A DNA stretch of 64,000 nucleotides from JAUZRW01 sp964549915 (GTDB lineage: Bacteria > Chloroflexota > Anaerolineae > Aggregatilineales > Phototrophicaceae). Location: positions 62,001 through 126,000 of the forward strand of contig CAZJWX010000001.1 of the NCBI GenBank assembly GCA_964549915.1, read 5' to 3'. Below the pieces are notes generated by a model. That model was given only the letters and a program-made list of their open reading frames with translations. It was not told where the DNA came from and ran no database searches. Positions within the stretch are counted from its first letter, which is position 1. Each line of letters begins with the position of its first letter. Below are positions 50,354-59,436 of this stretch, one piece after another. The translations under genes and the position numbers were made by a program.

Positions 50354-51157
50354 ATGTACGAAAATATTTTGACGAAGCTGGAAGAGCAAATCTTTGAAAT
50401 CATCTTCAACCGCGAAGACAAACGCAATGCGCTCAACCGCGCAATGATGGAAGAAATTGATCAGGCGCTGGACGAGGCGGAAAAGGCGTACAACAACGGC
50501 GAAGCACGTGTGCTGGTGATCCGCGCTAACGGACGGGCATTCTCCTCCGGCATTGACCTGAGCAGTATGGAAGACTATGTGGAGATGTTCGGCGAAGAGT
50601 GGCGGCAGAATCTCTTCGGCGTGACGGCCTTTCTGCAAAATATCCACACCAAGATCGAACGACACTCCTTGCCGAGCATCTGCGTGATGCATGGCTACTG
50701 CCTGGGCATGGGCTTTGAGATGGCGCTGGCCTGCGACTTCCGCATCGCGGCGGAACGCACCAAAATCGGCCTGCCAGAAACGCGGCTGGGCATTGTGCCG
50801 GATGTCGGCGGGACGGTGCGGTTGGTCAAGCTGGTGGGGCCTTCGCGTGCGAAGGAGATCATCCTGACGGGCAGCAACATCGACCTGGAAAAAGCCGAAG
50901 CCTGGGGCGCGATCAATTACGTCGTACCCAGGGAAGAACTGGAGAGCAAGACGCAGGAACTGGCGCAAGAGTTGATCCTCTCCGCGCCGCTGGCCGTCAA
51001 TTACGGCAAGCGCGTGATCAACGATATTGTGGAGATGCAGCGCGGCCTCAACGTGGAAGCCTGGGCGCAGGCGGCGCTCTTCCGCAGCGAAGACTTCATG
51101 GCAGGGGTGCAGGCCATGCTCACCAAGACCTATCCCGTCGAGTGGAAGGGGAAGTGA
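50354..51157 (+). CDS. Enoyl-CoA hydratase/isomerase (crotonase) family protein
   Basis: The protein is 267 residues from ATG at 50354, nine bases after GGAG; ATG 50339 is an alternative adding five codons. Oxyanion-hole motifs are AFSSGIDLSSM and GYCLGMGFEMALACDFRIA. The catalytic segment LPETRLGIVPDVGGTVRL keeps the Glu equivalent to the second catalytic Glu of hydratases. It acts on acyl-CoA thioesters in fatty-acid or related degradation. It is divergent from the aminotransferase unit and 75 bases before the MFS gene. Confidence 0.87.
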   Translation: MYENILTKLEEQIFEIIFNREDKRNALNRAMMEEIDQALDEAEKAYNNGEARVLVIRANGRAFSSGIDLSSMEDYVEMFGEEWRQNLFGVTAFLQNIHTKIERHSLPSICVMHGYCLGMGFEMALACDFRIAAERTKIGLPETRLGIVPDVGGTVRLVKLVGPSRAKEIILTGSNIDLEKAEAWGAINYVVPREELESKTQELAQELILSAPLAVNYGKRVINDIVEMQRGLNVEAWAQAALFRSEDFMAGVQAMLTKTYPVEWKGK

Positions 51158-51231
51158 GCAAAGCCAGGCTTTCATTTGCGCAATAGGGCGCTATCCTGTT
51201 GCGGCACGCCTGTACCCGGAAGAACAACTCG

Positions 51232-52584
51232 ATGACATCGCAAAAACCGACAAACAAATCATCGCTCGACTTCTCTCGTGTGGGGCCGATTTTCGTCCTC
51301 GTCCTGGTGGATGTGCTCGGCCTGACTGTGATCCTGCCGTTGCTGCACCTGTATGCAGCCGCTTACGGCGCGACGCCCTTCCAGATCGGCCTGGTGGCGG
51401 CGGCTTTTCCCATCGCACAGTTGATCGGCGTACCGTTGATGGGCGCACTATCGGATCGCTATGGACGCAAGCCGTTACTGCTCATCAGCCAGGTCACGAC
51501 CTTCATCAGCTTCTTGATCCTGGGTTTTGCCAATTCGCTGGCGCTCATCATCTTTGCCCGCGTGTTAGATGGTCTTTTCGGCGCGAACATCGCGACTGCG
51601 CAGGCTGCCCTCAGCGACATCACCGACGAGGACACGCGCGCGCAGGGACTGGGCCTGGTCGGCGCAGCTTTCGGGCTGGGGTTCATCTTCGGGCCGATCA
51701 CGGCGTTGATCGCCCTGGAAATTGCTGATTCGCTGGCGGCTCCGGCCTTCACAGCGGCGGTCTATTCACTGCTCTCGATTCTGATCACGCTCTTCGTCTT
51801 CCGCGAGACCTTGCCCGCTGACCGACGTGGTGAGAGCCAGCAGAAGCGCTTCAATCCGTTTGTGATCATCCGCTACCTGCGCAATCCCAACGTCAACATC
51901 CTGCTGATCATCATGTTCGCGCAGCAGGTGATCTTCTTCGGTTTCGAGAGCCTGCTGGGGTTGTTCACGTTGAGCCGCCTGGGGCTGCTGGGGCAGGGGA
52001 ATACGATCATCTTCCTGGTCGTGGGGATCACGCTGGTGATCGTGCAGGGGGGATTAATCGGCCCCTGGTCGCGCAAATATGGCGAGAGACGGCTGATCTT
52101 TGCGGCGCTGGCAGCGATTGCTGCCGGGCTGGTCATGTTGGCGCTGACGCCGGAACAACCGCATCCGTTCTACGTGCAGCGCAATGCGGCCTATGATCTG
52201 GCAGGGGAAGAGACCAGCAGTACCGAGGCCATCCTGGGGGACATCCGCGTGGAACTGCCCTCTGAAGAGAATCGCGGCATCGGTGGGGTCGCCTGGGCCA
52301 TCGTCGCCATCATTCCGCTCTCAGTCGGGGCGGCGCTGCTGCGTCCCAGCCTGAACAGCCTGATGACCAAGCGCGTCGCGAAGGGAGAATACGGCAGCAT
52401 TCTGGGGGTGAGTTCGTCGTTCACCAGTGCTGCCAACGCCATCTCACCGCTGATTGGCGGGCTGCTCTTCCAGCGCTTCGGCTCGACGATGCCCTTCCTG
52501 CTCGGCGGGGTGCTGATGTTCGGTGTGCTCTTCTTGAGCCTGCTGACGATTCGCCCGCTGCCGCAGCCTTCAGGCCAGGAGTAG
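51232..52584 (+). CDS. MFS exporter, DHA1 (TetA-like) family
   Basis: The protein is 450 residues from ATG at 51232 with GGAAGA upstream; the longer frame begins at a TTG. Twelve helices are predicted. MFS motif A after helix 2 is GALSDRYGRKPLL. A long loop between helices 8 and 9 (about 312-345, acidic) is larger than in TetA. Such proteins export drugs or metabolites with proton influx. Its last 15 bases overlap the convergent MOSC-like gene. Confidence 0.86.
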   Translation: MTSQKPTNKSSLDFSRVGPIFVLVLVDVLGLTVILPLLHLYAAAYGATPFQIGLVAAAFPIAQLIGVPLMGALSDRYGRKPLLLISQVTTFISFLILGFANSLALIIFARVLDGLFGANIATAQAALSDITDEDTRAQGLGLVGAAFGLGFIFGPITALIALEIADSLAAPAFTAAVYSLLSILITLFVFRETLPADRRGESQQKRFNPFVIIRYLRNPNVNILLIIMFAQQVIFFGFESLLGLFTLSRLGLLGQGNTIIFLVVGITLVIVQGGLIGPWSRKYGERRLIFAALAAIAAGLVMLALTPEQPHPFYVQRNAAYDLAGEETSSTEAILGDIRVELPSEENRGIGGVAWAIVAIIPLSVGAALLRPSLNSLMTKRVAKGEYGSILGVSSSFTSAANAISPLIGGLLFQRFGSTMPFLLGGVLMFGVLFLSLLTIRPLPQPSGQE

Positions 52585-53154
52585 CTCGTCGCCAGCCTGC
52601 ACGAAGCACTGGCAGTCAGTCTTGACCAGTTCGGCATAGTAGCCGCGCGTGCCATCGCTGAGGAATTGCAGCGTATCTTTCAGCGCTGTGCCGTTGATTT
52701 CGCGCTGGGCGCAGAAGATGCTGAATTCGCGGCAGGGCGGCGCAGGAATCACGTTGGTCAGTTCGATCAGGTTGCCGTCAGCCTGATGGCGAATGAAGTA
52801 GCGCTGGTAGGGCGTCAGCCTTGGCAGCGGGTCAACGGCCTCAATGAGGATGTTCTCGCCGCCCACGCCATCCCGCATATGCTCGCCGAAGCGCTGGCGC
52901 AGTTTGTCGTATTCCTGGAGGAAGCCGAAGCTGATTTTGTTATCGCCCCGGAAGCGTGATTTCGGGTGGGCGATGTGATGCACATCAACCAGGACGGTTT
53001 CGTCTTCCGTGATGCCCAGGATGCCATCTTCGGTCAGCAGCAGCCGATCCACATGCAGCAGTGGAGCCGGGTGGTACACGCGCTGCTGGCCTTCGCCTGT
53101 CTTCATGTGCCCACGCTGTACCTGAACGCCCTGCACGATTCCGATTGTTCGCAT
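52570..53154 (-). CDS. MOSC-like domain protein (tentative)
   Basis: The protein is 194 residues from ATG at 53154. It is beta-rich, with a pattern resembling stand-alone MOSC domains: GVQVQRGHMK, DGILGITEDETVLVDVHH, a Glu-Asp-rich middle with GENILIE, and a Cys-containing segment CREFSIFC. MOSC proteins deliver sulfur or handle molybdenum cofactor. The match is weak, and the single candidate sulfur-accepting Cys is not certain. It overlaps the MFS gene tail by 15 bases. Confidence 0.5.
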   Translation of the reverse strand: MRTIGIVQGVQVQRGHMKTGEGQQRVYHPAPLLHVDRLLLTEDGILGITEDETVLVDVHHIAHPKSRFRGDNKISFGFLQEYDKLRQRFGEHMRDGVGGENILIEAVDPLPRLTPYQRYFIRHQADGNLIELTNVIPAPPCREFSIFCAQREINGTALKDTLQFLSDGTRGYYAELVKTDCQCFVQAGDELLLA

Positions 53155-53231
53155 GGTGTGCCTGTTCTCCCTGTTCACTCGGCTTGAGGGTAGGCGCAAG
53201 ATATTACCAGACCCTCAACTGCGGGTCGAAC

Positions 53232-54197
53232 TCAACCAACGAACTGCATCACCAGCAGGCCAATGGCGCCGATATTCAGAACCACCAGCACGACCAACAC
53301 CACATAGGACAGGGGTGTCGCGCCGACTCGCGTTCCTGGCAGGCGCGTGGCTTCGATCTCCGCCGGAATCTGTCCGAACAACTCACCAATGTCGGTGTCA
53401 TCCATAGGGGCGGCGGATGCTGGTGCGGGGGCGCGTTCAGCCGCGGGCGAGAGGACTTCTTCATCGACATAGCTCAGCACATCTTCATCCACACTGGCAC
53501 CGACGGCCGCAGCATCGTCTTCGTCGAAGAGCGCATCCACATTCAGGAAGTCGTCCTGCTCGGCTGTGTCAGCGGGTGCTGGTGCGGGTTCCGGGGGAAT
53601 GGTGGCAAATTCTTCTGAGTTGAAGTCGCCGAAATCGAAGGCTCGGGCGCTGCTCTGCGCTCCCGTCGAAGCCGACTCATCCAGGAAGCTATTATCCTGG
53701 AAGTCGAATCCCTCATCGAGATCGAAATCGGTTTCAGTGAAGGGAGCCGCCGACTGGGACGGAGCGCTGCTGCCCTCGCTGGATGCGCCGATGCCCAGAT
53801 TGTCCACCCAGGAATCGTAGTCTTCGGATGAGGGCTGGCTGCTGCTATAGTCCATGCTGGCACTGCTGGACGGCACCTGGTAGTCGTCGTAGTCGTCTAC
53901 AAAGGCCGGGGCGGAGTCCTGTGATTCGGGCGGTGGCGCGACCATATCCGGATCAACGCCGAGGCTCTGCAAGCCCTGCCGCGCACGCTCATTGCTGGGG
54001 TTGATCACCAGCACATTCTCCAGGCAGGTGCGCTGCTCGTCCTTGTTGGAGACGACGGCGCTCAGCCAGAGCCAGGCCATTTCGTTGTGGTCGTCAATCT
54101 CAATTGCGCGTTCCAGCAGGGTACGTGCTTCGTCTTTGTTGCCCTTTTTGTACGCCTCGACCCCGGCGCGGATCATTCCATCAACATTGGCGGTCAT
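53232..54197 (-). CDS. TPR-like membrane-anchored protein with long acidic linker
   Basis: The protein is 321 residues from ATG at 54197; a GTG four codons upstream has worse spacing. Residues 5-70 form a TPR-like helical repeat (GVEAYKKGNKDEARTLLERAIEIDDHNEMAWLWLSAVV). Residues 80-285 are Asp/Ser/Ala/Pro-rich and probably disordered. One membrane helix closes the protein (about 297-319). A tail-anchored topology follows, with the TPR in the cytoplasm. Similar TPR-linker-helix proteins are frequent in Anaerolineae-type genomes (recollection, unchecked). Function unknown. Confidence 0.7.
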   Translation of the reverse strand: MTANVDGMIRAGVEAYKKGNKDEARTLLERAIEIDDHNEMAWLWLSAVVSNKDEQRTCLENVLVINPSNERARQGLQSLGVDPDMVAPPPESQDSAPAFVDDYDDYQVPSSSASMDYSSSQPSSEDYDSWVDNLGIGASSEGSSAPSQSAAPFTETDFDLDEGFDFQDNSFLDESASTGAQSSARAFDFGDFNSEEFATIPPEPAPAPADTAEQDDFLNVDALFDEDDAAAVGASVDEDVLSYVDEEVLSPAAERAPAPASAAPMDDTDIGELFGQIPAEIEATRLPGTRVGATPLSYVVLVVLVVLNIGAIGLLVMQFVG

Positions 54198-54326
54198 TGC
54201 GCCACTCACTCCCCGTCAAATTCGCAGAAACAAGTTGCTTTCATGATAGCAGCGAGTCCACGTTGGGGGCAAATGGCGGACGATTCTGATACAAATTACG
54301 ATGCCCCTGCGTCCGTTTTCCGCCAA

Positions 54327-57300
54327 CTATGCGTACTTGATCCCGTTACGGAAGAGCGCCAACCCCAGGTTGCCCCGTTCGCCGCGATGGTAGCGCGGGT
54401 GCTGCCAGGGGTAGATATGGTCTTCCGGGTGCGGCATCAGGCCCATGACGTTGCCCGCTGGATTGTTGATCGCCGCGATCCCGCTGACGCTGCCGTTGGG
54501 ATTGCCCGGATACCCGACCGGGTTGCTGTCGGCGTCCACATAGGTCAAAGCCACCTGACCGTTATTCCAGAGGCGGCTCAGCGCCTTGTCATCGCGCATC
54601 ATCACGCGCCCTTCGCCGTGCGCGACTGGCGTGTAGATCAGATCTCCAAGGCCATCGGTGAAGAGACTCGTGCTGTATGTATTGGGCTTGAGATAAACCC
54701 AGCGACATTCAAAATGACCGCGCTCGTTGTAGGTCAGGGTCACATCTCGCTGCTGGCCACTGGCGAAATCCGCATCCGGCAGCAGCCCGCTCTTCAGCAA
54801 GACCTGGAAACCGTTGCAGATCCCCAGTATCGGACGCCCCTGCGCGACGAATTGTTCCAGCGCGTCATGGAGCAAGTGGCGCAAATCCTGTGCCCAGACC
54901 TGTCCCGCACCCAGGTCATCGCCATAGCTGAAACCACCCGGAACCACCAGCATGTGGTAATCCATCAGGTAGCGCTCGCGGGAGATCAACTGATTGACAT
55001 GGACGATTTCCGGCGCACCACCTGCCAATTCACAGGCCAGCGCCGCATCATGATCGCGGTTGGTTCCGTTGGCGTGCAGAATCAGCACACGCGGCGCATC
55101 CCAATGCGCGTTGATGCGATGCTGTGGTTTCTGGATCGGTTGCGGTTCGGGACGTTCTTCCGGCGTTTCGGTCAGCACTTCGCCACGATAGGCGCGTTCG
55201 AGGTCAACAAGAGAAATTGCAACTGTCCGCTCATCAGATGAGAAAGAGGCTATCTCCAGCACGGGTTTTTCAATCACTTGCCCAAGGCGATCATAGGGAA
55301 TGTTCCCGAGAAGATCTTCAAACATCAGTTGTTGCTCGGAATCAATCTCAATGATAAATCGCCCTGTCGACTCTGAGAAAAGAATGCGTTTGCGGCGTTC
55401 CTCTGGTGTAGCGGGGTCAACATCATCAAAATTGTAATCCTGCATGGAGACACCCAGATCACCCGCAACGCACATCTCCGCCAGTGCAACCGCGAGTCCA
55501 CCTTCGCTGACATCATGGCAGGATTGCACCAAACCGGCCTGGATCGCACGATGCAACATACGCAGGGTGTCCAGCGCTTCTTCGTTGGGCTGCGGCACGG
55601 TGCCGCCCTCGATGCCATTGACTATGTTGTAATGGCTGCCGCCCATTTCATCGCGGGTTTCGCCAATGACGTAGAGCAAATTCCCGGCTTGCTTGAGATC
55701 CATCGTCACCGTTTTGCGAACATCCGGCACAATGCCCATCGCACTGATTAAGAGCGTTCCAGGGATGGCGTGGCGGGTTCCGTCTGCGTCGGCGTATTCG
55801 TTGTTCAGGCTGTCCTTGCCGCTGATGAAGGGTGCGTTGTAGGCCAGTGCTGCGTCATGGCAACCTTTCGCCGCCAATACCAGTGAACCCAGACGATCCG
55901 GTAAGTTCGGATTTCCCCAGCAGAAATTATCGAGCAGCGCAACCTGATCGGGATTCGCACCCACCGCAACCAAATTGCGGAAGGCTTCATCCACCGCAGC
56001 CCAGGCCATCGCGTAGGGGTCGCTTTCGCCGTATTGGGGGCATATGCCGACGGAGAGGGCGATGCCACGGACACCGGATTGTTCACCCTCACCCCTTGCC
56101 TCCTCTCCCCCTGTGCGAGAGGGCTTCAGGGTGAGGGGGCTGAAGCGATGCTTCGTCTCAATCGGCACGATGACGGCTGCATCGCCGCCGATGTGCTGCT
56201 CGATTCCCACGAAGGGCTTGACCACCGTGCCGCCCTGCACCTCATGATCGTAGCGACGCACGATGTCTTCCTTGCTGCGAATGTTGGGATGTGACAGCAG
56301 CTTCAGCAGAGTTTCACGTGAATCGGGTGTTTTAGCGGGTTCAACATGTTGAACCCCTACGGTTGGTGTTTCCCATTTTGCCTGCAATTCGCGGCGGGGC
56401 CGGCATTCGTGCAGGAGTTCCATGTTGATGTCGCCGACGACTTCATTGCCGTAGCGCAGAATCAAGCGGCGGTCTTCCACACCGAAGACGCCGATTGCCG
56501 TGATTTCCACGTCATGGCCGATGGCGATTTCCAGCAGGCGCTCCCAATTGTACTGCGGTACGGCCATCACCATGCGTTCCTGCGCCTCGCTCAGCCAGAT
56601 TTCCCAGGGACGCAGGCCAGGGTATTTCAGCGGAACCAATTGCAACTGCACATCTGCGCCCAGGTCTTCGCCCATTTCGCCGATTGCTGACGAGAGACCG
56701 CCCGCGCCGCAGTCGGTGATGGCGTTGTAAAGCCCTTCGTCGCGGGCACGTAGAATAACTTCCTGTACCTGCTTCTCGTTGATCGGGTGGCCGATTTGCA
56801 CGCTGATGGAGGCGATGTCGCTGGTGCTCGTATCCATCTCCATGCTGCTGAAGGTCGCCCCGCGCAGGCCGTCACGCCCGGTGCGCCCACCGAGCACCAC
56901 GATGTAATCTCCCGGCTGTGGTTCGGTGCAGTGTGTTCCGCGCGGCAGGATGCCCAGGCAACCGCAGTAGACCAGTGGATTGGCCGTGTAGCCCTTGCCG
57001 TAGAGTGTCGCGCCGTTGACCGTCGGGATGCCCATTTTGTTGCCGTAATCTTCGATGCCGTGAATCACACCATCGGCGATCCTGCGGGGGTGCAGCACAC
57101 CTTCGGGCAAATCGGCTTCTGCCAGGTCTTCGTAGCCGAAGCAGAGGACGTCCGTATTGGCGATGGGCTTGGCGCTCACACCGAGGATGTCGCGCACGAC
57201 GCCGCCGACCCCCGTATTCGCGCCGCCGAAGGGTTCCAGCGCGGAGGGGTGGTTGTGTGTCTCCACTTTGAAGGCGATGTCGTATTCATCATCGAAGGCC

Positions 57301-58136
57301 ACGATTCCGGCATTATCGACAAAGGCGCTGCGTACCCAGGGCTTATTGATCTTCTCCGTCGCAGCGCGAATGTACTGATCCAGCAAGCCGTTGATGGTTT
57401 CCCGATTGCCCTCACCGTCCTCGAAATGGATCAGAGCGCGGAAGGTCTTGTGAACGCAGTGTTCGCTCCAGGTTTGGGCGATCATCTCCAGTTCGATGTC
57501 GCGAGGTTCGCGCCCTTCGCGCACATACCACTCCTGCACTGCCTTCATCTCGTCCAGGTCGAGCGAGAGCCGCCGCTCTTTGCTGATCGCCAGCAGGCGT
57601 TCGTCATCCGCCTCGCGCAGTGGGATCGTTGCAACCCGTCCGTCGCTCTCCTGGGGTTCGACGAAGGGCGGTTCAATCGCCGCATCGACGCTGTGGCGCT
57701 GGATCACCGGGTTGCTGAAGAGACGTATCGCCAGCGTTTCCAATTCTTCGGCGGATAGGTCGCCCGCGAGGTCATAACGCCGGGCACTGGCGGCCTGTTC
57801 CAGGTCGATGTGCAGGTACTGCGCGGCGCGGATCAAGTTTTCAGCGATGGGGTCAGTCACGCCGGGCTGCAAAGTGATATCTATGCTGTGATTGGCGGCG
57901 GGGTCGCGTCTGCCGACGACGAATTGCTCGACGACCGAATCCGCCAGCAATTGTGCGCCGATCTGTTCAGCATCGACGATGCTGATCTCGCCCTTCAGGA
58001 AGAAGACGCGGCTCTCCTGGCAGCCCGTGAGCGCGGTGATTCCAAGCTGGTGCGCGGCCTGCACCCAGGGCGATTTGGCACTGGATTCGAGGCTTTCGTG
58101 ACGGTTGTAGACTTCGATGCGGAAGACGTAGGACAT
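54327..58136 (-). CDS. purL: Phosphoribosylformylglycinamidine synthase, fused PurL-PurQ
   Basis: The 1269 residues from ATG at 58136 encode the whole FGAM synthase. An N-terminal PurS-like region (1-80; VFRIEVYNRHES) is followed by two PurL AIRS-type halves with SEHCVHKTF, FKVETHNHPSALEPFGGANTGVGGVVRD and GGSHYNIVNGIEGG. The C-terminal glutaminase has GICNGFQVL (nucleophile Cys) and MPHPEDH (His, Glu). It makes FGAM from FGAR, Gln and ATP in de novo purine synthesis. Residues 667-684 come from an inserted palindromic repeat. Single-chain enzymes of this kind occur in some Clostridia and other lineages. Confidence 0.95.
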   Translation of the reverse strand: MSYVFRIEVYNRHESLESSAKSPWVQAAHQLGITALTGCQESRVFFLKGEISIVDAEQIGAQLLADSVVEQFVVGRRDPAANHSIDITLQPGVTDPIAENLIRAAQYLHIDLEQAASARRYDLAGDLSAEELETLAIRLFSNPVIQRHSVDAAIEPPFVEPQESDGRVATIPLREADDERLLAISKERRLSLDLDEMKAVQEWYVREGREPRDIELEMIAQTWSEHCVHKTFRALIHFEDGEGNRETINGLLDQYIRAATEKINKPWVRSAFVDNAGIVAFDDEYDIAFKVETHNHPSALEPFGGANTGVGGVVRDILGVSAKPIANTDVLCFGYEDLAEADLPEGVLHPRRIADGVIHGIEDYGNKMGIPTVNGATLYGKGYTANPLVYCGCLGILPRGTHCTEPQPGDYIVVLGGRTGRDGLRGATFSSMEMDTSTSDIASISVQIGHPINEKQVQEVILRARDEGLYNAITDCGAGGLSSAIGEMGEDLGADVQLQLVPLKYPGLRPWEIWLSEAQERMVMAVPQYNWERLLEIAIGHDVEITAIGVFGVEDRRLILRYGNEVVGDINMELLHECRPRRELQAKWETPTVGVQHVEPAKTPDSRETLLKLLSHPNIRSKEDIVRRYDHEVQGGTVVKPFVGIEQHIGGDAAVIVPIETKHRFSPLTLKPSRTGGEEARGEGEQSGVRGIALSVGICPQYGESDPYAMAWAAVDEAFRNLVAVGANPDQVALLDNFCWGNPNLPDRLGSLVLAAKGCHDAALAYNAPFISGKDSLNNEYADADGTRHAIPGTLLISAMGIVPDVRKTVTMDLKQAGNLLYVIGETRDEMGGSHYNIVNGIEGGTVPQPNEEALDTLRMLHRAIQAGLVQSCHDVSEGGLAVALAEMCVAGDLGVSMQDYNFDDVDPATPEERRKRILFSESTGRFIIEIDSEQQLMFEDLLGNIPYDRLGQVIEKPVLEIASFSSDERTVAISLVDLERAYRGEVLTETPEERPEPQPIQKPQHRINAHWDAPRVLILHANGTNRDHDAALACELAGGAPEIVHVNQLISRERYLMDYHMLVVPGGFSYGDDLGAGQVWAQDLRHLLHDALEQFVAQGRPILGICNGFQVLLKSGLLPDADFASGQQRDVTLTYNERGHFECRWVYLKPNTYSTSLFTDGLGDLIYTPVAHGEGRVMMRDDKALSRLWNNGQVALTYVDADSNPVGYPGNPNGSVSGIAAINNPAGNVMGLMPHPEDHIYPWQHPRYHRGERGNLGLALFRNGIKYA
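56086..56137. repeat. In-frame palindromic element inside purL
   Basis: CCCTCACCC (56086-56094) pairs with GGGTGAGGG (56129-56137), and CCTCTC (56102-56107) with GAGAGG (56117-56122), giving a 52-bp hairpin. It is read through in frame as Pro/Thr/Gly/Glu-rich residues about 667-684. The flanking conserved sequence (IETK before, RGIALSVGICPQYGES after) would be contiguous without it, with roughly 27 extra residues in total. Confidence 0.7.
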
Positions 58137-58277
58137 GAGGACTGCTCGGCTCCTGATCCTCGGATATGAGTCGCTGGCATCGTAGCCCATGCGCCGGGGC
58201 ATTGCAACGTCGCTTCGCTGAAAAACGGAGCCGAAAGACGAAAGCCGCCGGCGGGGGCGAAGAGGCGTCGCCGCTGG

Positions 58278-58283
58278 TATACT
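58278..58283 (+). promoter_or_regulatory. -10-like TATACT upstream of the aldo/keto reductase
   Basis: TATACT followed by CG lies 48 bases before the reductase ATG. No clear -35. The 194-base gap shared with divergent purL has nothing else I can assign. Confidence 0.3.
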
Positions 58284-58330
58284 CGGCACGTTGAACAGAT
58301 GATTCGCAACCATCAAGGCGAGGGAACCAC

Positions 58331-59314
58331 ATGGAATACACGACACTCGGCAAGACGGGTTTGCAGGTCTCGCGCATTTGCCTGGGCATGATGAGCTACG
58401 GTGACCCAAACTGGCGCGATTGGATATTGGGCGAAGAGGAAGGCCGCCCGATTGTGCAGCGTGCGGTGGAACTGGGTGTGAACTTCTACGATACCGCCAA
58501 TATGTATTCGCTTGGGGTCAGCGAAGAAGTCACGGGCAAATACCTGCGTGAGATGTTCAGCAAGCGCAGCGAGTATGTGCTGGCGACCAAGGTCTACTTC
58601 CAGATGGAAGACAAACCGAATCAGGGTGGGTTATCGCGCAAGCACATCATGGACAGCGTGGAGGACTCGCTGCGCCGCCTGGGTACGGACTACATCGACC
58701 TCTACCAGATCCACCGTTGGGATTACAATACGCCGATTGAGGAGACGATGGAAGCGCTGCATGATGTCGTCAAATCCGGCAAAGTGCGTTACATCGGTGC
58801 CAGCAGCATGTACGCCTGGCAGTTCGCCAAAGCGCAGTATGCCGCCGAGCGCAACGGCTGGACGAAATTCGTCTCCATGCAGAATCACTATAATCTAATC
58901 TACCGCGAAGAAGAGCGCGAGATGAACCCGCAGTGCGTCGAAATGGGCGTGGGGCTGCTGCCCTGGTCACCGCTGGCACGCGGATTCCTGGCGGGGAATC
59001 GCACCCGCGACGGACAGGGCGAGACGACCCGCAGCAAGAGCGATAGCATGGCGCAGAGCTTCTACTACAGCGATGCGGACTTCGAGACAGTGGATCGCTG
59101 CAAAGAAATCGGCGAACGCCTGGGCAAAACTCCGGCGCAGGTTGCATTGGCATGGCTCCTGCACCAACCCGGCGTTGATGCGCCCATCGTCGGTGCGACC
59201 AGGATGCACCATCTGGAGCAAGCCTGCGAAGCGGTAGACATCCAACTCAGCGAAGAAGATCGGGCCTATTTGGGTGAACCGTATCAGCCCAGGCAGATTC
59301 TGGGGCATCGTTGA
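58331..59314 (+). CDS. Aldo/keto reductase
   Basis: The 327 residues form the AKR barrel. The catalytic tetrad is complete: D54, Y59, K87 and H128. NADPH-binding residues are at the C-terminal segment (APIVGATRMHHLEQACEA). It reduces aldehydes or ketones; closest in style to YajO-type enzymes. GAGGGAAC precedes the ATG. Confidence 0.9.
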   Translation: MEYTTLGKTGLQVSRICLGMMSYGDPNWRDWILGEEEGRPIVQRAVELGVNFYDTANMYSLGVSEEVTGKYLREMFSKRSEYVLATKVYFQMEDKPNQGGLSRKHIMDSVEDSLRRLGTDYIDLYQIHRWDYNTPIEETMEALHDVVKSGKVRYIGASSMYAWQFAKAQYAAERNGWTKFVSMQNHYNLIYREEEREMNPQCVEMGVGLLPWSPLARGFLAGNRTRDGQGETTRSKSDSMAQSFYYSDADFETVDRCKEIGERLGKTPAQVALAWLLHQPGVDAPIVGATRMHHLEQACEAVDIQLSEEDRAYLGEPYQPRQILGHR

Positions 59315-59387
59315 TTCAGCAACAGAAAACATGCGCAGTCCGTCAATCTGTCATCGAAGAGAGCCTTGAATGGACTCGCTCCCAGAG

Positions 59388-59422
59388 CACCCATCCCCAA
59401 ACAGCTTTGCCGGGGATGGGTG
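59388..59422. repeat. Perfect 11-bp hairpin between convergent aldo/keto reductase genes
   Basis: CACCCATCCCC (59388-59398) and GGGGATGGGTG (59412-59422) flank a 13-base loop. No T-tract follows on either strand. It may be a dispersed repeat or a weak bidirectional terminator. Confidence 0.55.
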
Positions 59423-59436
59423 TGGGCCAATTCAGA

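Noticed and set aside
56041..56160. Frameshift or sequencing error in purL to explain the odd Pro/Thr/Gly/Glu segment.
   Set aside because: Reading frame and conserved motifs continue correctly on both sides, and the DNA is a clean palindrome, so an inserted repeat fits better.
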